A DNA stretch of 5,079 nucleotides from the NCBI GenBank assembly GCA_007129145.1, contig SKWC01000033.1, forward strand, positions 1 to 5,079. The letters are read 5' to 3'. Position 1 is the first letter of the stretch; each line of letters opens with the position of its first letter. Source of the stretch: Rubritepida sp. (lineage in GTDB: Bacteria; Pseudomonadota; Alphaproteobacteria; Acetobacterales; Acetobacteraceae). Below, piece after piece: positions 1 through 4,959 of this stretch. The notes under the pieces were generated by a model. That model searched no databases. It saw only the letters and a program-made list of their open reading frames with translations, and was not told the DNA's origin. The translations under genes and the position numbers were made by a program.

Positions 1-537
1 ATCCGGGGTGCGCGAATGGTAGCGCCCCGCCGCCACCATCCAATCTTCCTCGCGCCCGCCCGCCTCGGCGTGAAGGGCGGTCAGGAAGCGCGCCGCATAA
101 CGGGCATTTGCCATCGGGTCGAAGGCCTGCTGGAGGTTGGGGAAGGCGTCGGGGTGGTGGCGCAGGTTCACCTGCATGCAGCCCACATCGATCAATCGCA
201 CGCCACGGCCCTGCAATTCCTGCACGGCGGCAATGGCTGCCGCCCGGTCCGGGAAGAAATGGCCGCGCCCCTCGGCGTTGATGGCCCAGGGCCAGGGGCC
301 GAATCCGCCGGTGGCGGGGTCGCGCCGCCCGGATTCCACTCGCCCGATCGCCTGCAGCAGACCCTCGGGGATGCCAGCCTCGCGCTCGGCAGTGGCGATG
401 GCCGCGCGGCAGGCCTGGCTGGGCGAGAGCGCCGCCGCCACCATCGGCGGCGCAGTGGCCGGCGCAGGCGGCGGCGAGGCGGCGGCGGGCAGGGCGGTCA
501 GGGCCAGCAGAAGGCCCAGGGATGAGAGGCGCGGCAT
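1..537 (-). CDS. Secreted lytic transglycosylase (SLT domain), 3' end cut by the window
   Basis: The gene starts at ATG 537 and reads leftward without a stop to the window edge, giving 179 residues of an incomplete protein. Residues 1-20 are a short signal peptide (MPRLSS, then a Leu/Ala-rich core ending ALPAAA), followed by a Pro/Ala linker to about 36. The catalytic domain starts near Cys43. IGRVESG holds the likely catalytic Glu68, GCMQVN (119-124) matches the substrate-groove GxMQ(V/I)N motif, and NARYAARFL (144-152) and AAGRYHSRTP (169-178) are the later conserved blocks of the SLT/VirB1-like fold. Enzymes of this family cleave the MurNAc-GlcNAc bond of peptidoglycan, leaving 1,6-anhydro ends. 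The protein should act in the periplasm. A G-rich Shine-Dalgarno-like run lies just before the ATG. Whether the role is general wall turnover or assembly of a secretion or flagellar apparatus cannot be told, because the downstream neighbour is outside the window. Confidence 0.88.
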   Translation of the reverse strand, partial: MPRLSSLGLLLALTALPAAASPPPAPATAPPMVAAALSPSQACRAAIATAEREAGIPEGLLQAIGRVESGRRDPATGGFGPWPWAINAEGRGHFFPDRAAAIAAVQELQGRGVRLIDVGCMQVNLRHHPDAFPNLQQAFDPMANARYAARFLTALHAEAGGREEDWMVAAGRYHSRTPD

Positions 538-608
538 GGCCCCCCTGGCGCAAGCCGCGTGCCATTCCAGCCGCGCGTGAATCGCCATGCTGCGATGCAA
601 AAAGTCAC

Positions 609-637
609 TTGCGTGCGAGCGACCTCGGGCGTATATG
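609..637 (+). promoter_or_regulatory. Sigma-70-type promoter for the small RNA
   Basis: A -35 element TTGCGT (609-614) is followed by an exact 17-base spacer and a -10 element TATATG (632-637). An A-rich stretch (599-603) just upstream may act as an UP-like element. The predicted start at about 643-645 falls directly before the first RNA hairpin at 646. No plus-strand protein gene follows, so the promoter makes sense only for a short non-coding transcript. The match is by eye; no transcript data were available. Confidence 0.65.
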
Positions 638-643
638 CGGGAG

Positions 644-727
644 GCGGCAGGGATTTCGGTCCCTGCCTGCTTTCTTGGACGTTTCCTCCCTTAACTTGGC
701 GGTGCGGCAACGCACCGCCCTTTTTTT
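644..727 (+). ncRNA. mmgR: Candidate αr8/MmgR-family trans-acting small RNA
   Basis: The predicted transcript is about 84 nt. Hairpin 1 is a perfect 8-bp stem (646-653 with 660-667, GGCAGGGA/TCCCTGCC) closed by a UUCG-type loop. A roughly 30-nt linker (668-697) without an obvious stem carries TTTCCTCCCT at 682-691. Hairpin 2 (698-719) is an intrinsic terminator. From memory, MmgR (αr8) of Sinorhizobium meliloti is a 77-nt Hfq-dependent RNA with two hairpins flanking a nearly invariant UUUCCUCCCU 'heart', and it restrains polyhydroxybutyrate accumulation. The shared motif, order of elements and size support assignment to that family. The CCUCCC core is anti-Shine-Dalgarno-like, so base-pairing near ribosome sites of target mRNAs is inferred. 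The RNA lies in the gap between a transglycosylase gene and a cupin gene, both on the opposite strand. The 5' end is estimated from the promoter. Another CCUCC-bearing alphaproteobacterial sRNA family is the main alternative. Confidence 0.72.
698..727 (+). terminator. Rho-independent terminator of the small RNA
   Basis: A perfect 9-bp GC-rich stem, GGCGGTGCG (698-706) and CGCACCGCC (711-719), encloses a GCAA (GNRA-type) tetraloop. It is followed by C and seven T residues (721-727) on the plus strand. On the minus strand the stem is not followed by a T-run, so it should terminate plus-strand transcription only. The T-tract ends nine bases before the cupin stop codon, which comes from the other strand. 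Confidence 0.92.
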
Positions 728-736
728 GCGCCCCTC

Positions 737-1144
737 TCAGCGTGGCGGGGGCACCAGCCGCGTCTCGAACTCCGCCGGCGCGGTGATCTCCACCAACTCC
801 AGATCCTCCGAATGCGCCAGCTCGCGGTGGCGGATGCGTGGCGGCTGGTGCACGCATGTGCCCGCGGTCAGCGTCACCTCGCCGATGTCCTCATATTCGA
901 AGCGCACCCAGCCCTTCATCACCCAGACCATCTGGAACTCCAGCTCATGCAGGTGCCATTCGGGCTGACCCTTCTCGCCGGCGATGGCGCGGATCACATG
1001 CGCGCCGAAGCGCCCGTCGGTGGCGCCCGAGATCCCCAGGTCGCCATACTCGAAGAAGGCCCGCAGCCCGCGCGTGAAGTCGCGCCCGGCGGCATGCCTG
1101 ACCATGGTGCGCCCGCTCGCCGGCGCCGGCGTGTCGCCGTCCAT
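737..1144 (-). CDS. Small single-domain cupin protein
   Basis: This 135-residue protein is a single cupin beta-barrel, about the usual size for stand-alone cupins. Motif 1 is seen as G59...H64-x-H66...Q71...G78, where the usual Glu metal ligand position holds Gln71. Motif 2 is G95...P101...H106, with Arg103 where Gly is usual. The three His could still bind a divalent metal. The first ATG (1144) lies three bases after the stop of the GST-like gene, and that stop (TGA) is in the same frame, so no longer start is possible. Met14 (1105) is an alternative start, since family-like sequence begins about there. The gene is very probably translated from the same mRNA as the gene upstream. The substrate is unknown: cupins range from dioxygenases and isomerases to sugar- or effector-binding proteins. 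No signal peptide or membrane segment is seen, so it is likely cytosolic. Confidence 0.85.
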   Translation of the reverse strand: MDGDTPAPASGRTMVRHAAGRDFTRGLRAFFEYGDLGISGATDGRFGAHVIRAIAGEKGQPEWHLHELEFQMVWVMKGWVRFEYEDIGEVTLTAGTCVHQPPRIRHRELAHSEDLELVEITAPAEFETRLVPPPR

Positions 1145-1147
1145 GGG

Positions 1148-1774
1148 TCAGCTCATCTTCACGGCGATGTGGCGCGCGAAGCCCGGCCGCGTGAGCAGCC
1201 GCTGGTACCAGTCGGCGATCCGCGGCTGCGGCTTGCGCTCGATGGGCAGGTTCAGCCAGCGATGCAACACGGGCCCCATCACCACATCGGCCAGCGTCGG
1301 AGCCTCGCCGCCCAGCCCGTCGCCCGCCGCGATCGCCGTCTCCACCATGTCCCACAGCCCCTCCGCCTCGACGCGCGCGGCCTCGGCGGCCTGCAGGTTC
1401 CGCTCGGCCTCGGGGGTGCGGATCCAGGTGAAGAAGATCGTGGTCATCGGCGGGCCCAGGTGGCTCAGCTGCCAGTCCATCCAGCGCTCCACCCGCGCGC
1501 GCAGCCGCGGATCGGCCGGATGCAGCGCATGGCCGGGGCTGCGGGTCGCCACCAGGTAGCGGCAGATCGTGTTGCTCTCCCACAGCGAGAAGCCGTCCGG
1601 CTCCACGATGGTCGGCACCCGGGCGTTGGGGTTCATCGCCAGGTATTCGGGATCCCGCGTGCGGCCGAAGGCGCCGCCGGCGTCCACCCGCTCATAGGGG
1701 ATGCCCAGCTCCTCGCACACCCACAGCACCTTCATCACATTGGACGAACTCGCCCGTCCCCAGATCGTCAGCAT
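1148..1774 (-). CDS. Glutathione S-transferase family protein
   Basis: The 208-residue protein has the normal GST length and two-domain layout. The N-terminal thioredoxin-like domain (about 1-78) opens MLTIWGRASSSNVMKVLWVCEELG, here split as a beta strand, a Ser-rich turn (9-11) where the catalytic Ser or Cys often lies, and a helix. It also carries the cis-proline in ARVPTIV (Pro54) and the glutathione gamma-glutamyl contact pair Glu66-Ser67 in WESNTICRYL. The helical C-terminal domain contains the N-capping box TLAD (160-163) in PTLADVVMGPVLHRW. It probably conjugates or thiol-processes small electrophiles in the cytosol; the actual substrate is not readable. It lies 43 bases downstream of lipB and 3 bases upstream of the cupin gene. 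A strong GGAGGA ribosome site supports the ATG at 1774. Confidence 0.92.
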   Translation of the reverse strand: MLTIWGRASSSNVMKVLWVCEELGIPYERVDAGGAFGRTRDPEYLAMNPNARVPTIVEPDGFSLWESNTICRYLVATRSPGHALHPADPRLRARVERWMDWQLSHLGPPMTTIFFTWIRTPEAERNLQAAEAARVEAEGLWDMVETAIAAGDGLGGEAPTLADVVMGPVLHRWLNLPIERKPQPRIADWYQRLLTRPGFARHIAVKMS

Positions 1775-1783
1775 CGCGCCGTC

Positions 1784-1789
1784 TCCTCC
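1784..1789 (-). promoter_or_regulatory. Ribosome binding site of the GST-like gene
   Basis: The minus strand reads GGAGGA here, nine bases before the ATG at 1774. It is the clearest Shine-Dalgarno in the window and fixes the start of the GST-like gene. A second ATG at 1791 precedes the site but is out of frame. Confidence 0.75.
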
Positions 1790-1817
1790 ATGGCGCGCCG
1801 AGCATAGGCAGGTGCGG

Positions 1818-2489
1818 CTATGTGCCGAAAGCCTCCGGCCAGGCGGCGATCAGCGCGCTGTCCAGCTCCGCCATGCTCGCGGGGATGCCCAGGTCATGAA
1901 GGCTGGTCACGCCATGCCCGCGGATGCCGCAGGGCACGATGCCCTCGAAATGCCCGAGGTCGGGCTCCAGGTTCAGCGCCACCCCGTGCCAGCTCACCCA
2001 GCGCGAGACGCGCACCCCGATCGCGCCGATCTTGCACTCCAGCCCGCCCGGCTTGACCACCCACACGCCGACCCGCCCGGCGCGGCGCTCGGCGCGGATG
2101 TTGAAGCGATCCAGCGCGCGGATCATCCATTCCTCCAGCGCGTGGACATAGGCGCGGATGTCGCGCGGCGGCACCGCCCCATGCGGTTGTGCGAGGTCCA
2201 GCATCACATAGGCGGTGCGCTGGCCCGGCCCGTGGTAGGTCCATTGCCCGCCGCGCCCGGCGTCGAAGCGCGGGATGTCGCGGCGCAACACCTCCTCCGG
2301 CCGGGCCGAGGTGCCGGCCGTGTAGCTCGGCGGGTGCTCCACCAGCCAGACGCATTCCCCGGCCAGCCCGGCGCGGATGGCTGCGGCGCGCGCCTCCATG
2401 GCCGTCAGCGCCTGCGGATAGGGCGTCAACCCCTCCGAGACGCTCCATTCCAGATTCGTGCGGGGGTCGGTTGAACCCGGCGGGATCAT
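1818..2489 (-). CDS. lipB: Lipoyl(octanoyl) transferase LipB
   Basis: LipB moves octanoyl from octanoyl-ACP to a specific lysine of lipoyl domains (PDH, OGDH, GcvH), the first step of endogenous lipoate synthesis; LipA then inserts sulfur. The 223-residue length is typical. The family signature [12 protein letters not shown] lies at 79-90. The catalytic Lys153 is in [17 protein letters not shown] (153-169), and the acyl-accepting catalytic Cys187 is in the IVPCGI block (184-189). The start at 2489 is well bounded: a TAG in the same frame lies two codons upstream and no other start codon is available. The ribosome site is weak (GAGAG). The gene heads the probable lipB-GST-cupin unit and is divergent from tRNA-Leu with only 21 bases between, so its promoter should lie within or near the tRNA gene. 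No lipA is in the window. Confidence 0.97.
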   Translation of the reverse strand: MIPPGSTDPRTNLEWSVSEGLTPYPQALTAMEARAAAIRAGLAGECVWLVEHPPSYTAGTSARPEEVLRRDIPRFDAGRGGQWTYHGPGQRTAYVMLDLAQPHGAVPPRDIRAYVHALEEWMIRALDRFNIRAERRAGRVGVWVVKPGGLECKIGAIGVRVSRWVSWHGVALNLEPDLGHFEGIVPCGIRGHGVTSLHDLGIPASMAELDSALIAAWPEAFGT

Positions 2490-2499
2490 GCGCTAGCTC
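2471..2499 (+). promoter_or_regulatory. Possible promoter of tRNA-Leu
   Basis: TTGAAC (2471-2476) and TAGCTC (2494-2499) are spaced by 17 bases and would start transcription about five bases before the mature tRNA 5' end. The -35 keeps the TTGA core but the -10 is a poor match to TATAAT. The -35 lies inside the first codons of lipB on the opposite strand and the -10 just beyond its start codon. Confidence 0.4.
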
Positions 2500-2510
2500 T
2501 CAGCGGCGCT

Positions 2511-2596
2511 GCGGTCATGGCGGAATGGTAGACGCGCTAGCTTGAGGTGCTAGTGGGGGAAACCCCGTGGAAGTTCGAATCTTCTTGACCGCACCA
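2511..2596 (+). tRNA. tRNA-Leu (anticodon GAG)
   Basis: The acceptor stem GCGGTCA (2511-2517) pairs perfectly with TGACCGC (2586-2592), followed by discriminator A and an encoded CCA (2594-2596). The anticodon stem CTAGC/GCTAG encloses TTGAGGT, giving anticodon GAG, which reads CUC and CUU leucine codons. A long class II variable arm with a GGGG/CCCC stem and a T arm with the TTCGAAT loop complete the structure. CUC is a frequent Leu codon in GC-rich genomes. No intrinsic terminator follows before the sulfotransferase gene. Confidence 0.97.
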
Positions 2597-2651
2597 TCCC
2601 TGCCTCGGTCGCGTGCTTGGCTTGTGGCATGAGCCGTGCCATGTGCGCGCC

Positions 2652-3551
2652 ATGGTTGAATCGCTCACCCCACCCGACGAGGCGCCGATCTTCGTGGTCG
2701 GCACGGGTCGCTGTGGCTCCACCTTCATCCAGACCAGCCTTTCGGCCACCGGCGCGGTCTGGGTCTGGGGCGAGCATGCCGGCATGCTGCAAGGCCTGCT
2801 GCGCTGGTCGCGGGACATGCGCCACAAGCGCCCGCTGCGCGAATTCGTGTTCCCCTTCGCCGGACGCGACCCGGTGTCGAAGCTGCGGGATCCCGACGCC
2901 TCGGCGGAATGGGAGGTCTCCTGGCTCAACAACCTCGCCGAGGAGGATTTCACTGAGCTGGAGCGCATCGCCATCCGCCATCTGCTGGCGCGGCGCCTGC
3001 CGCCGGGCAAGACCCGCTGGGGTTTCAAGGAGATCCTGTATGGCGAGGATGACGGGATGCTGGAGCGCCTGCTCGAGATCTTCCCCGCCGCGCGCCTGGT
3101 GCACATGGTCCGCCACCCCCTCGACACGGTCGAGAGCATGCTGACCGAGTGGCAGCCGCAGCTGCTGCGCCGCGCCATGGCCAATTCGGCGCCCGGGCCG
3201 GTGTTGGATGCCTATGCCGAGGCGCTGCGCCGCTGGGACCGCCTGACCCGACGCCTGCTGGCGCTCAGCGACGCCCACCCCCGCGCGCAGAGCTTCCGCA
3301 TCGAGGATGGCGCACCCATGCTCGAGGCGGTGGCCCGCTTCCTCGCCCTCGATCCGGCCGCGCTGGTCGCGGCGGCGGGGCAGGGCGGTGTGCGCCATGG
3401 ACATGACCGAAGCGCAGCCGAACGCGCCGCCGACCCGCGCACCCCGCTGTTCCTCGCTGGCCGGGAGGCGCATGCCGGGCTTGTCGCGCCACTCTCTCAA
3501 CGGCTGGGCTATGAACTCGATGTCCTGCTGGCCGGGGGCTCGCCCGCTTGA
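2652..3551 (+). CDS. PAPS-dependent sulfotransferase family protein, copy 1
   Basis: The protein is 299 residues from ATG 2652. A GTG at 2613 would add 13 residues but lies before family-like sequence, so the ATG is preferred; neither has a good ribosome site. The 5'-phosphosulfate loop is GTGRCGSTF (17-25) after the first beta strand PIFVV. The 3'-phosphate site is VRHPLDTVES (153-162), with Arg154 and Ser162 as the usual PAPS contacts. Between them lie WGEHAG (39-44; Glu41 or His42 are candidate catalytic residues) and TRWGFKE (121-127). FRIEDG (215-220) follows. Such enzymes transfer sulfate from PAPS to hydroxyl or amino groups of sugars, lipids or small molecules. No signal peptide or membrane segment is seen, so it is cytosolic. 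The substrate cannot be inferred, as no glycosyltransferase, PAPS-synthesis or exporter gene is nearby. It is followed 64 bases later by a close paralogue. Confidence 0.88.
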   Translation: MVESLTPPDEAPIFVVGTGRCGSTFIQTSLSATGAVWVWGEHAGMLQGLLRWSRDMRHKRPLREFVFPFAGRDPVSKLRDPDASAEWEVSWLNNLAEEDFTELERIAIRHLLARRLPPGKTRWGFKEILYGEDDGMLERLLEIFPAARLVHMVRHPLDTVESMLTEWQPQLLRRAMANSAPGPVLDAYAEALRRWDRLTRRLLALSDAHPRAQSFRIEDGAPMLEAVARFLALDPAALVAAAGQGGVRHGHDRSAAERAADPRTPLFLAGREAHAGLVAPLSQRLGYELDVLLAGGSPA

Positions 3552-3615
3552 GAGTGTCATCAGATGCCCACCGCCGGCGCTTGGCGGGCCGCCAGCCGCA
3601 TGCCATCTCTTCATC

Positions 3616-4584
3616 ATGAAGGGGCGCGCACCGAATGCCGCCGCGCCGATTGCTCTCAGGCCGCCGGACGGGACGGATCTGAGCGATGAGCCCATCTTCG
3701 TCGTGGGTACCGGCCGATGCGGCTCGACGTTCATTCAGACCACGCTGTCGGGCACCGGTAACGTTTGGGTTTGGGGCGAGCATGCGGGCATGTTGCGTGG
3801 CCTGCTGCAATGGTCGCAAGCGACGCGCGACAACCCGTTGATGCAGCGGTTCGTCTTTCCCTTCGCCGCGGACGACGCCCAGGCTCTTTTGAGCGAACGC
3901 CGCAACCAGCCGGGATGGGAGCCGTCCTGGCTGAACAGCATCGCTCCCGCGGATTTCGACGACTTCGAGCGCTTGGCCATCCGTCACTTCCTGGCGAGGC
4001 GGTTGCCTCCGGGCAAAACCCGATGGGGCTTCAAGGAGATCCGCTACGGCGAGGACGACGGCGTCCTGGAACGCCTGCTGGCGCTGTTTCCCCGCGCGCG
4101 TCTGGTGCATGTAGTGCGCCATCCCATCGACACGGTCGAGAGCATGCTCTCGTCCTGGAAGCCCGAGGATCTGGCCCGCGCAGCGGCCGGAAAATCCTCC
4201 GAGACGGCGATGCAGCGCTACCACCAGGGAGTCCAGCGCTGGGTCCGCGTGACCCGACGGCTGCTGGCGCTGGCGCAAGAGCACCCGGCGGCACGCAGCT
4301 TCCGCATCGAGGATGGCGAGGCGATGCTCGACCAGTTGGCCGAGTTCCTGCAGCTCGACCCCGGATCCCTCCACGAAGCTGCCTGCCGCAGCGGCATCCG
4401 TTATGGCCGCGTCCGCAGCCCCGCCGAGATCGCCGCCGACCCGGCTGAGCACCTGCTCCGCCAGGGCCGCGCGGCGCATGGCGATATTGCAGCGCCGCTG
4501 GCCGCGCGGCTGGGCTATAAGCTGTCGGTCTCGCCCCGCCAGGGCAACTGGAGGCCGCTCAACTCCAATGCCGCCGCGCGATGA
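3616..4584 (+). CDS. PAPS-dependent sulfotransferase family protein, copy 2
   Basis: The protein is 322 residues from ATG 3616, the first plausible start after the stop of copy 1; the frame is open further upstream but overlaps copy 1. No clear ribosome site precedes it. All key motifs of copy 1 are kept: GTGRCGSTF (31-39), WGEHAG (53-58), TRWGFKE (135-141), VRHPIDTVES (167-176) and FRIEDG (229-234). Identity to copy 1 is about 70% in the PAPS-binding half and about 50% in the C-terminal third, by eye, so the cofactor site is conserved while the part likely to face the acceptor has drifted. It has about 19 extra residues at the N terminus and a short extra tail after the shared ending LGYKLSV. 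Third codon positions look less uniformly G/C than in copy 1. Both copies appear intact, so neither looks like a pseudogene. The acceptor is unknown. Confidence 0.87.
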   Translation: MKGRAPNAAAPIALRPPDGTDLSDEPIFVVGTGRCGSTFIQTTLSGTGNVWVWGEHAGMLRGLLQWSQATRDNPLMQRFVFPFAADDAQALLSERRNQPGWEPSWLNSIAPADFDDFERLAIRHFLARRLPPGKTRWGFKEIRYGEDDGVLERLLALFPRARLVHVVRHPIDTVESMLSSWKPEDLARAAAGKSSETAMQRYHQGVQRWVRVTRRLLALAQEHPAARSFRIEDGEAMLDQLAEFLQLDPGSLHEAACRSGIRYGRVRSPAEIAADPAEHLLRQGRAAHGDIAAPLAARLGYKLSVSPRQGNWRPLNSNAAAR

Positions 4585-4593
4585 ACCGACGCA

Positions 4594-4622
4594 TTGACAG
4601 GCCCCGCCGAAACCGCTTGAAC
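4594..4622 (+). promoter_or_regulatory. Promoter of the tRNA-Tyr/tRNA-Gly/tuf unit
   Basis: A perfect consensus -35 TTGACA (4594-4599) is followed by a 17-base spacer and a weaker -10 TTGAAC (4617-4622). Transcription would begin about 4629, some 16 bases before mature tRNA-Tyr. It starts only ten bases after the stop of sulfotransferase copy 2. Strong -35 boxes with degenerate -10 boxes are common in alphaproteobacterial stable-RNA promoters. Confidence 0.6.
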
Positions 4623-4640
4623 CCGCCCGCTCCTGCGGGT
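4621..4640 (+). other. Small inverted repeat before tRNA-Tyr
   Basis: ACCCGC (4621-4626) and GCGGGT (4635-4640) form a 6-bp stem with an 8-base loop. It has no T-run, so it is not a classical terminator. If transcription starts near 4629, the left arm is absent from the tRNA precursor and the hairpin would form only in read-through RNA from the sulfotransferase genes. Confidence 0.4.
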
Positions 4641-4644
4641 GTGC

Positions 4645-4727
4645 GGAGGGGTGCCCGAGTGGTTAAAGGGGACGGACTGTAAATCCGTTGGCTTGCGCCT
4701 ACGTTGGTTCGAATCCAACCCCCTCCA
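4645..4727 (+). tRNA. tRNA-Tyr (anticodon GTA)
   Basis: The acceptor stem GGAGGGG (4645-4651) pairs with CCCCTCC (4720-4726), then discriminator A (4727). The anticodon stem ACGGA/TCCGT holds CTGTAAA, giving GTA, which reads both tyrosine codons. A long variable arm with a GGC/GCC stem and a T arm (GTTGG/CCAAC around TTCGAAT) are present. The next bases are TAT, so CCA is not encoded and must be added by nucleotidyltransferase, unlike in the Leu and Gly genes here. It is the first gene of the tyr-gly-tuf array. Confidence 0.97.
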
Positions 4728-4738
4728 TATCGTGCGCG

Positions 4739-4786
4739 CAGGAAGCGGGTGCGCCGCCCCCAGCCCTTGGGGGCGGCGCGCTCCTG
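4739..4786 (+). other. Strong hairpin in the tRNA-Tyr/tRNA-Gly spacer
   Basis: GCGCCGCCCCC (4751-4761) and GGGGGCGGCGC (4769-4779) form a perfect 11-bp GC stem with a 7-base loop. An outer 5-bp stem, CAGGA (4739-4743) with TCCTG (4782-4786), may extend it across an internal loop. No T-run follows, so it is unlikely to be an efficient intrinsic terminator. Possible roles are marking precursor processing between the tRNAs or modulating read-through into tuf. Confidence 0.65.
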
Positions 4787-4811
4787 TATCGGGACAGCCG
4801 TCCGCCTCGGC

Positions 4812-4886
4812 GCGGGTGTAGCTCAATGGTAGAGCACCAGCCTTCCAAGCTGGCTACGGGGGTTCGATTCCCCTCACCCGCTCCAG
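4812..4886 (+). tRNA. tRNA-Gly (anticodon TCC)
   Basis: The acceptor stem GCGGGTG (4812-4818) pairs with CACCCGC (4876-4882). The discriminator is T, normal for bacterial glycine tRNA, and CCA is encoded (4884-4886). The anticodon stem CCAGC/GCTGG encloses CTTCCAA, giving TCC, which reads GGA and GGG. It lies 73 bases before tuf, the same anticodon and position as the glycine tRNA of classical tufB operons. Confidence 0.97.
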
Positions 4887-4959
4887 GGTGGTGCTCCCGC
4901 CGGGCCACGCCTGCGCCGGTGCGGTTTCATCAAAGATCACTCGCGGAGCAGGACCAGAG

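Noticed and set aside
538..608. Promoter for the transglycosylase gene on the minus strand
   Set aside because: A TTGCAT at 600-595 is present, but no acceptable -10 element occurs at 16-18 bases, so no promoter is called.
812..1807. Plus-strand open frame of 331 codons opposite the cupin and GST genes
   Set aside because: It is His/Arg/Gln-rich and lies antisense to two conserved families; a typical GC-rich shadow frame.
2613..2651. GTG at 2613 as start of sulfotransferase copy 1
   Set aside because: The extra 13 residues have no counterpart in the family core, no ribosome site precedes the GTG, and ATG 2652 lies right before the conserved strand.
3552..3615. Possible hairpin or terminator between the two sulfotransferase genes
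   Set aside because: GC-rich partial complementarity exists but there is no continuous stem of note and no T-run.
2550..3734. Long minus-strand open frame of 394 codons opposite the sulfotransferases
   Set aside because: It is antisense to two genes with clear PAPS motifs, resembles no family, and its internal similarity to the next antisense frame simply mirrors the tandem duplication. Open antisense frames are expected at this GC content.
3265..4479. Minus-strand open frame of 404 codons opposite sulfotransferase copies 1 and 2
   Set aside because: It shares only the mirror of the sense paralogy, is Arg/Ala/Gly-rich and has no recognisable domain.
2511..4644. Sulfotransferase pair as a tRNA-integrated genomic island
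   Set aside because: No integrase is present and I found no repeat of the tRNA-Leu 3' end downstream that would mark an attachment site.
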